The notes under the pieces are model-generated. The model made no database searches, was not told where the DNA came from, and worked only from the letters and a program-made list of their open reading frames with translations. Position numbers and translations under genes: made by a program. From contig NC_063181.1 of assembly GCF_023159225.1 (NCBI RefSeq), positions 7,523,606-7,587,605 of the forward strand: 64,000 bases of DNA. Direction: 5' to 3'. This document shows, piece by piece, positions 10,886 through 21,189 of this stretch. The DNA is from Perognathus longimembris pacificus. Its lineage: Eukaryota > Chordata > Mammalia > Rodentia > Heteromyidae. How positions within the stretch are numbered: the stretch's first letter is position 1; each line of letters opens with the position of its first letter.

Positions 10886-11499
10886 TAAACCCTAAAGGTG
10901 CATAAAAGCACCTTGTGTAAGAGCCTCCCCCATTTCGCTCACATTCCTCACACTTTCACTCTTCTCTTCAAAGCCACCACTCCAGTGCAGCGGGTCTGGC
11001 GATGCGCCCCTCCTCCACAGCTAAGTGCATCGGGCAATGCCAGCGGGGCACCAGCCATAGGAGCGAAGGACCCACTGAAGAGCGGGTAGCCCCGGGTAGC
11101 AAGTCCAGTGAGCTTTCTGCTTTCCAGAAAGCCATGAGCACTGGTGGCTCCATGGGACTGACTACCGTAACCATTCAACCTAGGTGAACCGCTCCGTTTC
11201 TAGTTGCTGCCTCTCATCCTCTCCAAAGTTCTTGTTCAGGAGCTGGTAAATCCAATAAATACACTCACACCATCATCAGGACTGTGTAACCATCCCTGTC
11301 ACTAGATACTCAACCAGCAAAGCATGGCAGTATACTTCTGAGAGAGACAGCAATAAGGCAGATAATCTATGTGCGGTGTGTTGTCTGTCACCTCCTTGAG
11401 GCGAACTGCCATACACACGAATCAACCCACAGATTGTAGGATTTCGTGTGTGCGGTATTCTTTCCTTAGGTCTTTTGGCTCACTTCCTCGTAGCATTGA
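10886..11499. other. Unique sequence with moderate GC
   Basis: The part at 10990-11110 is richer in G+C and CpG than its surroundings. Frames are open on both strands here for 60-76 codons, as expected at that composition. No family is recognised. Confidence 0.45.
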
Positions 11500-11735
11500 G
11501 ATTCTACTAAAAGTTCCTTCCAAAGAGGGTCCTTGTTGGACTCCAGCCATTTTCCCTCCGTCACTGAGCTCTACCCTTGTGCTTCAGAAGCCTTCTCTCT
11601 GCCAAGTGTTCAGTTGTGTGTATACCTGCTCCCCTCAAATGCAAGCTCAGTGCATTTACTCACTTGCCTGTTGTTCCCTGTTGGAGTCTTGGAATCTAAA
11701 ACCACACTTGGCACTTAGTAAATATTTGTGAAGAG
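11500..11735 (+). mobile_element. L2 LINE 3' end remnant
   Basis: The 3' landmarks are TTACTCACTTGCCTGTTGTTC and then CTTGGCACTTAGTAAATATT with TGTGAAGAGAATGAA. These match the conserved L2 3' terminus (…CAGTGCCTGGCACATAGTAGG… AATAAATATTTGTTGAATGAA). The 120-codon frame at 11369-11731 runs through this repeat and is not a gene. Confidence 0.7.
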
Positions 11736-11739
11736 AATG

Positions 11740-12128
11740 AATTTAGGAAAAATGACTACAAAATAATGACATGGAATCAAAGCCTCATTGTAGGCCAATC
11801 TCAACTCAATTCAAATGCATACACAATATCAAGTTTTTAATGATATGGAAATGAGCAAGCCTATTGAAAAGTATACGCTTGCTTTTTTTTTTTCCAGTTT
11901 TCTAATCAGTGTGCATTCAAATCTCAGCTCTGCTGCTTACCTGCTGGCATACCCAAAGGGCATGTATAATTTTTTGATAGCAATGATAACCTTCTGCAGG
12001 AAATTCTGGCCATTTGAAACTCACTTATCTATGGAGTCATTGCCCGGCACAACTGGCCCACAGATTAAAGTCAGATGTCAAGGCATCAGAGGCTGGTGGC
12101 CCAACATACACCTGCCAACTCCAAGGGA
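11740..12128. other. Unique sequence
   Basis: A 106-codon frame crosses 11815-12135 but has no recognisable domain and overlaps the LTR start. Nothing else is visible. Confidence 0.45.
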
Positions 12129-12685
12129 GGGTTAAGGTTTGCATATGAAATATCTCCAAAGGCCCAGAGGTCGAAGGCCCAGCCTCCCAGTTATGTCCAA
12201 AGGTCATCTGATCATCAGGGCCCCAACTTTATCAGTATCTTAACTCATTGCTAAAGGGACTATTAGGAGATGATGCCCTGTAGGTCCCTGGAGGTTTGTC
12301 CTTGAAAGGTACATTTTGTTCTTTATCCCTTTCTCTCTGTCTCTCTTCTCTCTTCTTCTTCTTCTTCTTCTTCTTCTTCTTCTTCTTCTTCTTCTTCTTC
12401 TTCTTCTTCTTCTTTTTCTTCTTCTTCATCATCATCATCTTCTTCTTCCTCTCTCCCTCTCTCTCATCTCCCCACCCTCCTCTTTCTGCCTGTCACGAGA
12501 TGAGCAAATTTTCTATACCATGACCTTCCACCATAGTGTTTTGGTCTTATCACAGGCCTAACAGCAAAGGAGCTGGCAGATCACAGACTAAAACCACTGA
12601 AACAGAGGAAAATTAAAACAGATATTCTCCTTTTAATCTGTTTTCTTGGATATTCTATCACAGTAAGAGAATATTGACTAACACA
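12129..12685 (+). mobile_element. Solitary MaLR-type LTR with an internal CTT microsatellite
   Basis: The 5' end (AAGGTTTGCATATGAAATATC) and the 3' part match the MaLR-like LTR pattern. In the 3' part a stretch about an ATGAGC…ATG motif precedes ACCTTCCACCATAGTGTT, ACTAAAACC…TGAAAC, TTTTCTTGGATATTCTATCACAG and a TGACTAACACA terminus. The pyrimidine-rich middle has become a CTT microsatellite. Only an LTR is visible, with no internal retroviral genes. Confidence 0.72.
12352..12453 (+). repeat. (CTT)n microsatellite
   Basis: About 100 bp of CTT units with a CATCATCAT interruption at about 12427-12439. It lies inside the LTR at 12129-12685. The poly-Lys, poly-Leu and poly-Phe frames over it are artefacts. 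Confidence 0.97.
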
Positions 12686-13050
12686 GGGAGCTTTCTTTGG
12701 TCTAAAATTTGGCCATGATGAAACATGGGTAAGCCAAAGTCAAGCACCGTAAGGGAATTTACTTACTTACTTTTGAAATTAATATTTTCCCACAACATGC
12801 AACCTCAGTCAATGTTTGGTTTGGTTTCTTTTCTTTAATTTTGTGATCATGATGAACTAAGCACCCTGAATATTTTTGGTTTAATTTTTTTCTTTTTCTC
12901 TCCTTGTTATTTTTTTTGTTATTTTTTTTAATCAAATGAATCTTAGTTACCAAGCAACAAAAATACAAGCAGACAGAGAACGGTATTTAATGTAGCTCAA
13001 GCAAATTCAGGCATTTATTATTAGTCCTATCCTATATTCAAGACACATGG
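12686..13050. other. Unique T-rich sequence
   Basis: Several T runs at 12885-12930. Nothing functional is recognised. Confidence 0.5.
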
Positions 13051-13251
13051 GCTGCTGGGTGCTGGTAGCTCACACCTATAATCCTAGCTACTCAAAAAGC
13101 TGAAATCTGAGGATTTCGGCAGTTTAAGACAAGCCTGGGAAGAAAAGTTCATGAGATTCTTATTTCCAACAAGCGAGCACCAGCCTTGAACAACAACAAC
13201 AACAAAAATAGAGCATGGAGCCTGAGTTCAAGCCCAGTACCAACAATAAAA
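13051..13251 (+). mobile_element. B1-like/Geo dimeric SINE, diverged
   Basis: The head from 13053 (GCTGCTGGGTGCTGGTAGC, ATAATCCTAGCTACTC) is followed by a shortened right monomer with a CAA-expanded interior (13190-13208). An imperfect 10-bp duplication, agacacatgg versus agatacatgg, lies at 13041-13050 and 13252-13261. Confidence 0.82.
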
Positions 13252-13312
13252 AGATACATGGTAAGTGTTCAGTTACAATAAATGGCAAAAAACAAAAACA
13301 AAAACAGAAGTT

Positions 13313-13393
13313 TGCTATAGATGTGGCTTTAGCAGTAGATCATTTGCCTAGCAGGCACAAGGTTCTGAGTTAGAACCCTAATAGAGCCAAAAT
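13313..13393 (+). mobile_element. Monomeric ID-like SINE fragment
   Basis: TAGATGTGGCTTTAGCAGTA, then CATTTGCCTAGCAGGCACAAGG and GAGTTAGAACCC, match a degenerate ID element (tRNA-Ala derived) without a second monomer. Confidence 0.6.
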
Positions 13394-13399
13394 TTTAGA

Positions 13400-15165
13400 A
13401 GTCAACATCTTTTTTCAGTGATATGTTTTTATTGAAATTTATCCCAACATCTAGCTACAAAAATCAGTGGCACAAATTTCGAAGGACAGTTTCCTTTAAA
13501 ACTCACATTTCACTGAAAATTAAAATGGAGAACTTCCGAGGCAGGACAAATATTTCCACATAATATTGATATCTCCTGCTTATCCTTGCTCTCTGTTCTG
13601 GAAGATGATCTTTATGGGCCATCACAGTATGTAGGAATTTCTTAGCTTTTAGCTTCTAGTTGTGCTTAGCCACTTAGGAAGCTTTGTCAGGAAATTGGAA
13701 AAAAATAAGATTTACTTAAGAGAACTTATTTCTCATCAACCTTCCTACAAAATAAACTTAAATCAAGTTTATCCCTTCACAGTTCATCTTATCTGGGTAA
13801 CTCCTTCTCTGAGTTCCGGTAACCTCTCCTAAGCCTCGCCTCCTTGTTTATCCATCCATCACATGCTAGGGTCCTGCTGAAGATGGAAATTATCTATGTT
13901 CCCAGTGACATTGTCCTCAGTCGGTAGAGGAGAATGTCTCCAATTCAGACAGTAACAACCATCAGGTTGTCAAGAGGAAGGGAGAGATTGTTGATGGAAT
14001 ATTCATGTGCTGTGAAATGAAGGGGAAAAAAATTGTCTCTACTCAAGACAACTACAAGGAAATGGTATCCTTAGGAGAAGAGCCAGGTTTCAGTTAAAAT
14101 GGAAAGTAGACGAATTCAAAACATCAGGCCATAAAGTGCTTTGTGGATGGAGAAAGAGTACATGCAGTTTCATTTCTAAAATATGTTATACTTTTCTCTT
14201 GTATCTTTTTAATACATTTGGCTTACCATTATATATTAATTTACTAGAGAGCATGCCTCATTTTTTATATGGGGGAGTAGAATATGCATATGATAAAATG
14301 TTAAAATATGTATATGTGCTAGTAAATTAAGTTTTACTATATGTACAAATCTCAATTTTCCCTTTTTGGGTTTGAGAGTCAAACAGAAGTTTGTTTTTTA
14401 ATGAGGTTTAGAACATGAACTTTAATAATGTGCTAACATAAGCAAAATGTCTTGCTTTGAAGCGTCTCTTTGTCACAAACTATATAGAAATCACAAAAAG
14501 CCCCCAGATCCAAGAAAAGAGAAGAATTACATACTACTGTAAAAATGAGCTCCTGTGTTTGAAAGAAAATGTGAGCACATTAGGTGACGTTAGAAAGAAT
14601 TCTGTAAAGGAATTAATATTCAAAAGGTATTTGTGGATGAGAGAGTGACACTTCTGGGGAGCAAGAGGCAGCAGTTAGAAAAATGACATAAGATAAAGCC
14701 CAGAGGTGAGGAGAGTAGAAACTGGAAGGTGAGGGGCGGCAGGGTAGGCGGTGTGGGTGGTAGGAGACTGGCAAGCAAGAGTGGAAATCAGCTGTCCCCA
14801 AGGTTTCACTGGTGGCTGGCAGAATGGTCCAGAAGACCACAGGCAGAGCAAACTCACAGCATGCGGCTGGCCATCAGACCACAGATTGTGTTTGCTCTGG
14901 AATCCAAACAGAACCCTGAGGAAAGTACCCTTCGTGTGACCCCAAAGAGGGTCATAGGGATGGCCACATCTAAAAGCAGATTGTGCCCAGGGGGCACGGA
15001 GCAGGAGGAAAGCGCCTCCTCGGCTCAGCTTCACTACGTGATACAGAGGTCTGCCAAAGGGAAGGGTCACCGGGCTCTGAAGAGATGCCACTGGCTCTGA
15101 TTAAATAGCAGAGATTAAAAATGAAGATTAATCACTGTGCCCTTTAAACCTCTACTAAGACAAGA
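13400..15165. other. Unique sequence
   Basis: Mostly AT-rich (14130-14340 is very AT-rich), then more GC-balanced from 14640. Overlapping frames of 120-138 codons on opposite strands at 14675-15100 share the same DNA. They have no recognisable domain, so at most one could be real and I favour neither. Confidence 0.45.
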
Positions 15166-15170
15166 CAGAA

Positions 15171-15410
15171 GCCAGGTGCCTATGGCTCATGTCCATAATC
15201 CTCAGTTACTCAGCAAGTTTGAGATGTGAAGGATAGAAATCCAAAATTAGCCTGGGGGAAAAGAAAAATCCATGATCTTCCATCTCCAAAATAGCCAGTA
15301 GAAAGCCAGGCTGGAGGCTAGCTCAAGTGGTATAGGATCAGTCAAGCAAGAAAAGCATACAAGCATGAGGCCCTGAGTTCAAATCTCAGAACTGCATTAA
15401 AATAACAAGT
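15171..15410 (+). mobile_element. Older B1-ID dimeric SINE
   Basis: The head starts GCCAGGTGCCTATGGCTC. The junction CCAAAATAGCCAGTAGAAAG is followed by GGCTGGAGGCTAGCTCAAG and a tail with CCCTGAGTTCAAATCTCAG. This right half differs from the IDL-Geo right half (it has AGCAAG…AAGCATGAGG). It is the same older type as at 33152 and as the duplicated core at 4861. Confidence 0.8.
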
Positions 15411-15950
15411 AAAAAACAAAAAGTAGAGATGTCTTTGAAAGGTTTATAATTACAGAGACAAGGCAGCATTGTCTCACCCTCTACCCAGGAGAAGATCTGA
15501 TAAAGTCCTAGAGGGCTGGGAGGATGCCTTAAAGGAGACCTGCATGTTAAAAAACAACACACACACACACACACACACACTGTTGGGAGGGAGGGGATTG
15601 AACTACTCAAGGGGAAAAAAAGGAATTAACATCAGTGTCCTCGTAGAGATAAGAAAAGATACTGAATCCATGAAATGGAACATGATGCTATTTTTTAAAA
15701 AGAACATTCCAAGAACAAGAAAAAAAAATTCTTGGAAATGCAAAGCCTGCGAGCACAATGGAACACTCCATATAAGGAAGCTGGAGAAGATAAAATATCT
15801 TAGGAAGATTTAGAACAAGGGAAGCTTTTTAAAACTGTGATATTTGTAGGATCTTATTTGCATGTTCAATATCCAAAGAGTGTGATAGCAAGAATGAGAA
15901 CTGATTAATTTATCAGTAATGCAAAAAAAAATTGCTTCAAACTACAATGC
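15411..15950. other. Unique sequence with a short (AC)n
   Basis: A (CA)12 tract lies at 15557-15580. The rest is A-rich and shows no gene. Confidence 0.5.
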
Positions 15951-15959
15951 AAGAATTCT

Positions 15960-16500
15960 CCAAATCAAACAAAATAACTATTTTTTTTAAAGATTTACAT
16001 TTTGGGCATATCATCATAAAATTTCAGAGCCCCCAGGATGAAAAGAAACCCAAATCATCCTTCAGGAGAGAAAATATAAATCACATTTAGGAATAAAAAT
16101 CAAAACAACAGTGGCTTTGTCAAGCTGCAGCTCACTGAAGCAATGAATCCATTCTTTCCACGATTTCAAGATAAAACTAAGATTTATCTAGAATTCTATA
16201 CCTAGACAAACTATCAAATCAGAAGCTAAAAGGAAGAAATTTGCAGATACACATTGTGTGAAGTTCCTGAGCAATGTTCTCAAAGAAAACAAAGAAACAG
16301 CATTATCTAAGGAAAATCCAGGATCTGGAATGAGACCAAAGGGTAGATTCTAAAACCGTCTACACAGCTAAAGCCACTCACGCACATACACAAAGTCCAG
16401 AGTCAAAATACAACATGAAAGAAGAGAATGAGGCATGGCTTTCCAAGTCTTTGGAGAAAATCCATTTCAACCTAAAATTCTTTGGTTAAATCAAACCACT
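15960..16500 (+). mobile_element. Ancient L1-related fragments
   Basis: Two stretches share a landmark familiar from old L1/HAL1-type elements: TCTAGAATTCTATACCTAGA with CAAACTATCAAATCAG near 16188-16222, and TTTCAACCTAAAATTC with CACTACCAATCAAG near 16465-16510. Both are heavily diverged. The family assignment is tentative. Confidence 0.45.
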
Positions 16501-16533
16501 ACCAATCAAGTTCTGGAGTAAGCAAAGGTTGGC

Positions 16534-16860
16534 TTGTGCCGGTGGCGTACAATGGTATCTAAGAGGACGATCGCCTTCATCCTGAGGATGAAGACCAAGT
16601 ATCTCTTCCGCCTGCCTCAGCATGCCTACAGACGGATGATACAGCACAAGCTGTGTGCTGCACAAGTAATTTCGTGGGAGAGGGGAGTTAAAATCAAGCC
16701 CGACATCATTCGTACTCCCTTGATCTGTTCAGCTTTTGATCCATCACAGTCATGGACAACCATGAAGGGAGAAGTTTCTAAACCTTTAAAATGATACCTA
16801 GTATCCAACATTCTGAAAAGAGCCAGACAGCAAGCTGCTACTTCGTAAATAAATCCAGTT
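16534..16860 (+). pseudogene. Possible processed pseudogene, parent not identified
   Basis: An 86-codon open frame (16534-16794) sits between old L1 fragments. The predicted peptide is basic, with MVSKRTIAFILRMKTKYLF near the start and WERGVKIKPDIIRTP later. It looks more protein-like than other frames here. After the stop, a TAAATAAATCC polyadenylation-like motif appears at about 16848. No poly-A tract or duplication is clear, and I do not recognise the protein. It could equally be a chance frame. Confidence 0.22.
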
Positions 16861-16901
16861 GTCATTCAAACACTTCTGGGGGTCTGTGTCTGCATGCCCC
16901 A

Positions 16902-16970
16902 TGTTTGGTTGACCCTCCTATATCTCTAGATTTCACATCTGCAGATCTCTGAAAAATATTCAGGGGGGGA
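16902..16970 (+). mobile_element. Tigger-type DNA transposon end fragment
   Basis: TTGACCCTCCTATATCTCTA followed by CACATCTGCAGAT and AAAAATATTCAGG matches the terminal part of a Tigger (pogo-like) family with the usual …CCCTCCGTATCCGCGG… pattern. It is short and diverged. Confidence 0.5.
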
Positions 16971-17624
16971 AAAAAAAACAAACGTGCCCACTCTTATCAT
17001 AGAGGAATGTTTTCCCCCTTTTACGTTATGCCCTAAACCATAAAGTCGCTGCTATTTTCATGGAATGTACATTGTATGAGGTATAAGAAGTCACCCAGAG
17101 GAATGTATAAAGTATATCCAACATGGAGGAGCTAGAAGGGACTCCTGAGGCCAATTCCTCACATATACTAAATGATGACTATGTATACACTGTCACGGTC
17201 TTCTTTCTTTGCAGTCTATCAATTCTAACTAAACATGTAAATGGTATAAACAGAGATTTTTAAGTGCTTCAAAGGATCACTCATCTGAATTCTAGATCAT
17301 TACTAAACCTGTTATCTATAATTCATTAGTAGAAGCACAGGCTCTGATCTCTTTGGGTGGGGCAAGGATAAAAGAATGAAGTATGATGTGGGAGTTTAAC
17401 TGGATTGCATTTCAGAGGAAATCTCCTCCAGGCTTGATTGTCAAAGTTAGCCAATCTGAGATTCAAAACCACAAAGCAAAGCACACACCAATTAAAGTTT
17501 AAAAGAAAAGCAAATAAAATATTTCATCGGAAAATTTCAGAGCCTCCAAAGGTAGTTAAAAATGAATATCACGTTAGTTAAAGGTCCTGAGACTAGCTAA
17601 GAATGGAGAATTTGTAAGCTGGCC

Positions 17625-17945
17625 ACAGAAAGACAAGTACCGCATATTCTCACTTAAATATGGAAGCTAAGACAGTTGGTCTCCTACAAGTACAGAATAG
17701 AATAGTTATCATCAAAAGCTGGACAGGAAAGGAATGATAAGGAGAGATTATCTAAGAGGCTAAAAATTACACTTAGATAAGAAGAATAATCTCTAATGCA
17801 GGGTAACTACTACTAATCATATATTATATTTGAATATAACTAAAAGAGAGATGATAGAAATGCTAATTGCCCTGATTTGTTGTGCATCGTTTATGCATAG
17901 TATGCCCCATAATATGTCAAAAATAAAATGAAATAATTGTTATTT
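17625..17945 (+). mobile_element. Ancient L1 3' UTR fragment
   Basis: AGACAAGTACCGCATATTCTC, ACTTAAATATGGAAGCTAAG, AGAATAGAATAGTTATC, and a terminal block with TGCTAATTGCCCTGATTTG and GCCCCATAATATGTCAAAAA follow the order of the 3' UTR of old mammalian L1 (L1M) elements. Confidence 0.65.
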
Positions 17946-18023
17946 AGAAAATATGAGAGTTGTTTTCAAACAGCATTTTTTGAGTACCACACCACATGCA
18001 TTTTTCAATTATTAAAATCTCCT

Positions 18024-18271
18024 TCACTGGGCACTAATGGGTCATGGCTCTAATCCTAGCTACTCAGGAGGCCTAGATCTCAGGATCACAGTTCAAAGCC
18101 AATCCCAGCAGGAAAGTCTGTGAGACTCTTATCTCCAATTAATCAGGGAAAATGCCAGAAGTAGCGCTTTGGCTCAAGTGATAGAGTGCTAGTCTTGAGC
18201 AAAAGGAGCTCAGGGACAGCACCCAGGCCCAGACTTTAATCCCCACGAATGGCAAAACAAGCAAACAAAAA
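18024..18271 (+). mobile_element. B1-like/Geo dimeric SINE
   Basis: Head from 18024 (CACTGGGCACTAATGGG, CTAATCCTAGC), right monomer from about 18148 (CCAGAAGTAGCGCTTTGG), tail with CAAA units. An imperfect 9-bp duplication, aaatctcct versus acatctcct, lies at 18015-18023 and 18272-18280. It faces an opposite-strand copy 140 bp downstream. Confidence 0.85.
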
Positions 18272-18410
18272 ACATCTCCTGGAGTTGTCTCATGTATTTC
18301 ACTTTCTTCATCTTGTGAGATTCCTAATTTTTATTAATCATCACTTTCTCACCATCCCTGATCTACTCAACATTCAGAGTCAAGTTTGAACTTGACTCTG
18401 TTGTGGATTT

Positions 18411-18669
18411 GGTTTTTTGTTTTTTTTTTTTTGGAGGGGGTCAGTTGTAGGACTTGAACTCTGGGCCTGGATGCTGTCCCCTGAGCTCTTCAGCTTAAGG
18501 CTAGGGCTCTACCACTTGAGCCACAGCTCTACTTCCTGTGTTCTGGTGGTAAATTGGAGGTAAGAGTCTCATGCACTTTTCTGCCCCGGCTGGCTTTGAA
18601 CCTTGATCCTCAGATCTCAACCTTCTTCTGAGTAGCTAGGATGACAGGTGTGAGCACCAGCACCTGACC
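18411..18669 (-). mobile_element. B1-like/Geo dimeric SINE, minus strand
   Basis: A poly-T tail at 18411-18432 is followed by the reversed right monomer (GACTTGAACTCTGGGCC, GCCACAGCTCTACTTCC) and the reversed B1 head ending CACCAGCACCTGAC near 18669. No clear target duplication is visible. Confidence 0.85.
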
Positions 18670-19249
18670 TCAAACTTTAATATTCTTAATCCTAAGAATT
18701 TTTCTGACCTCAGCCCATAATTTATTATAGTGGTGTTCATTGGGGAGTTAAGACATAGCTAACAATCATTCAAGTAAATCTTGAGCCTCTTGAAAGTAAA
18801 GACTTTGTCTTGGATTCCGTGGATCCAGGAGCACTTCCCAGAAGAGGGAACACGCCGACCATCCTCACCAATAATTATTCTGTGCAATATTACCAAAAAG
18901 GATCATTTCCTGCCTTGCGTCAGGATAAAGTTCTCTAATCAAGGAATGACGCATGATCACAAATTTGAAAGCTTGCCTAGAAAGGAAGGGGAGAGTACTG
19001 TGGCTACAGTGTAACACGGCTTTCCATGTGTTTAGATCATGGGACTTTGTTATTATAAAGAAAGGATTGTGGGTAGGGGAGAGATAGATGAGATTCTGAA
19101 AGGGGCAACATTGCATTGTATTCTTAAACTGCTTTGTTAAATGGCAAAAATAAATAAATAAATATAAATAAAAGACCTAGTATCCGCAGGAAGCAGCACT
19201 GGGAACTTTACAACGACATTCCCCTTGTTCTCCCTGACCTTACCTCCCT
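18670..19249. other. Unique sequence
   Basis: A short AAAT microsatellite lies at 19147-19170. Nothing else is recognised. Confidence 0.5.
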
Positions 19250-19870
19250 CGAACATTCCATTGTCTTCCACTTTTATTATTGGCTCATCTTTCCCTTGAT
19301 CTAGAAATGGGGGTGCTCCTCTCTCTGTGTACTCTTTCCTAGGTCCCCTACCTACTCCAACTACATTCTAGACCATCACATTGCCAAGTGCAACGACAAT
19401 CCTAAAATGTATACCAATAGCCTAGACATCTTGCCCCAGCTTTACAACTCGATACCCGCCTCCTTTTCTCCTCACATGTCTCACTGGCACTTCAGATTTA
19501 GCTTGCCTACGCCGAATTCAAGAGTTCCTCTCCTTGGGTATGTAGCTTATTCAATGCCTCACCACCTACCCAGTGTTGTAAGCCAAGAACACTATGATTG
19601 CTCTTGGTCTTTCTATTACTCAATCTTTCCAGTCAATCTACTCTTAGGTACCCTGGCCATAGCTGATCTATTGTTAATTAAATAACAATCCAGCAAATGC
19701 AATCTAAGCTGACCTCCAGTCCCAGGTGCCACCAGACTCGCTGGACCCCATCTTCTTACTCTTCAGATCCATTCTCCATGGAACAGCCCGTATAATCTTC
19801 CTAACACAAAAACATGATATTCCTCTCAGGGAGAGCATCAGAGTTTTCAGATTCTCCTCAGCTCTAGTTT
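19250..19870 (+). mobile_element. L2 LINE remnant
   Basis: The clearest landmark is at 19765-19830: AGATCCATTCTCCATGGAAC, AGCCCGTATAATCTTCCTAA, CACAAAAACATGAT. This matches the L2 segment that reads …ATCCATTCTCCACACTGCAGCCAGAGTGATCTTTCTAAAAC…. The upstream part is pyrimidine-rich and consistent with L2 but not precise. Confidence 0.6.
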
Positions 19871-20880
19871 TGTTTTGCACGTTGAGGCGGAAGGAGGAGC
19901 TGATTCGTATGGACAAAGCTGTCGTGGAAGTCTCCAGCCTGACTGGAGCAGTGCCCTTGGGGCTGTGCGTTGCAGCGGCCTTGGTCTTAGGAGGAGATTG
20001 GCCAATCCCAGCGGTGGTTATCATAATTGCATCTTGAGGATGTCTGGGTGAGTCAGCAAATCGGTGTGTGGTGGCAACGGTTTCATCACTTGGCCTGCAG
20101 TCAAGTTTCACATGGATGACATTAAGAGGTATTGAAGTCAGAAGCCATCTTAGGATAGAATACCATGGAGGAACTCTGAACCAACCGAGAAGTGGGGGGA
20201 GTGGCGGGGGGGGGTCAGTAAGCAGAAGTTATGAGGTGATACAGCTATGTTCAAGAAGGAAGAGGTGTTCCTGGTGAGGTTCTGAAATCCGTTCCAGCGG
20301 ATGGATAGAGGAAATGGCATGAAACTCGAAAGACAGAAGCCAGGGATGGGCTGAAGATAATTACAGAATAATTGCAGAATCAGAGGAGTGGTTAAGAATG
20401 AAAGAGGTAATTGTGCTCCTGCCGGGAGTGGATTGCTGGGGGAGCCGAGGCTGGGAGGGTTCAGAGGGTTGCTGTGGGGTGCTCCTGGAACTACGCTGCT
20501 AGCCCTGGAGAACGTCATGCCTTTTCCATGCTGAGGACAGTGTGGCAGCCGATAAAAGCAAATATGCACCTCGGGTATCAATTGCATTCATTCATTGAAA
20601 CAGACATCTTGGCCCGTTCACAATCAAATATCACCTTCTTTGAAAGGGAAATCAGGGACACCAGGCTTTTGTTTCTTTTAACCCAAATGACCTAAACAGT
20701 GGCCTTAACTATGCTCTTCCTTTGTGCCAAAAGGAGACTGACTTCAAGCAAGGCATCTGGGACTCCACATCTGGGGATTCAGCCAACCTCCAAGCAAAAA
20801 TAGTCAAGAAAAGATTGTGTCTAAAACTGCACACACAGAGAATTGTTTTCTTTATTCCCTAAGTAACATAGTATGACACC
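19871..20880. other. Unique, moderately GC-rich sequence
   Basis: Open frames of 94-145 codons on both strands overlap each other, and none has a recognised domain. A G-run lies near 20208-20215. Confidence 0.45.
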
Positions 20881-20884
20881 TTAT

Positions 20885-21058
20885 AGGTATGTTCTGCATT
20901 ATAAGTCATCTTAAACAAGTGCAGAGTATGCAGCAGGATGCGTATAAACTATATACAGTACTACAACATTTTATATAAGAAACTTGGACATACATGGATC
21001 TTGGTATCTAAGAGGTGGTCCTGGAACCAATTCTCCATGGATACTGAGGGATGGATAC
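20885..21058 (-). mobile_element. Tigger/MER2-type DNA transposon remnant
   Basis: On the plus strand the reversed family pattern appears in order: TTATAAGTCATCTTAAACAA, GGATGCGTATAAACTATATA, ACAACATTTTATATAAGA, TACATGGATCTTGGTATC, GTGGTCCTGGAACCAATTC and GATACTGAGGGATGG. This is the 3' half of a pogo-like non-autonomous element. Confidence 0.75.
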
Positions 21059-21168
21059 ATATGTGTGTATACATATGTGTGTGCATGGGTATATGAGGTA
21101 TGTCTATCCATCTATCTATGCAGACAGTTAAATAGAAAGTAGGTAGATAGATAATAGATAGATAGATC
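21057..21168. repeat. Compound TG/TATC microsatellite
   Basis: A GTGTGTATACATA section is followed by ATCT and TAGATAGATA units. It abuts the end of the Tigger remnant. Confidence 0.85.
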
Positions 21169-21189
21169 TTCTATTGTCTTTCTAACAAA

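Noticed and set aside
12232..12561. Poly-Lys, poly-Phe and poly-Leu frames
   Set aside because: Direct products of the CTT microsatellite.
14675..15100. Opposite-strand frames of 138 and 123 codons
   Set aside because: They overlap nearly completely, so at most one could be real. Neither shows a domain, start context or exon structure.
20150..20587. 145-codon minus-strand frame
   Set aside because: Overlaps plus-strand frames of similar length and has composition-driven Pro/Ser/Leu content.
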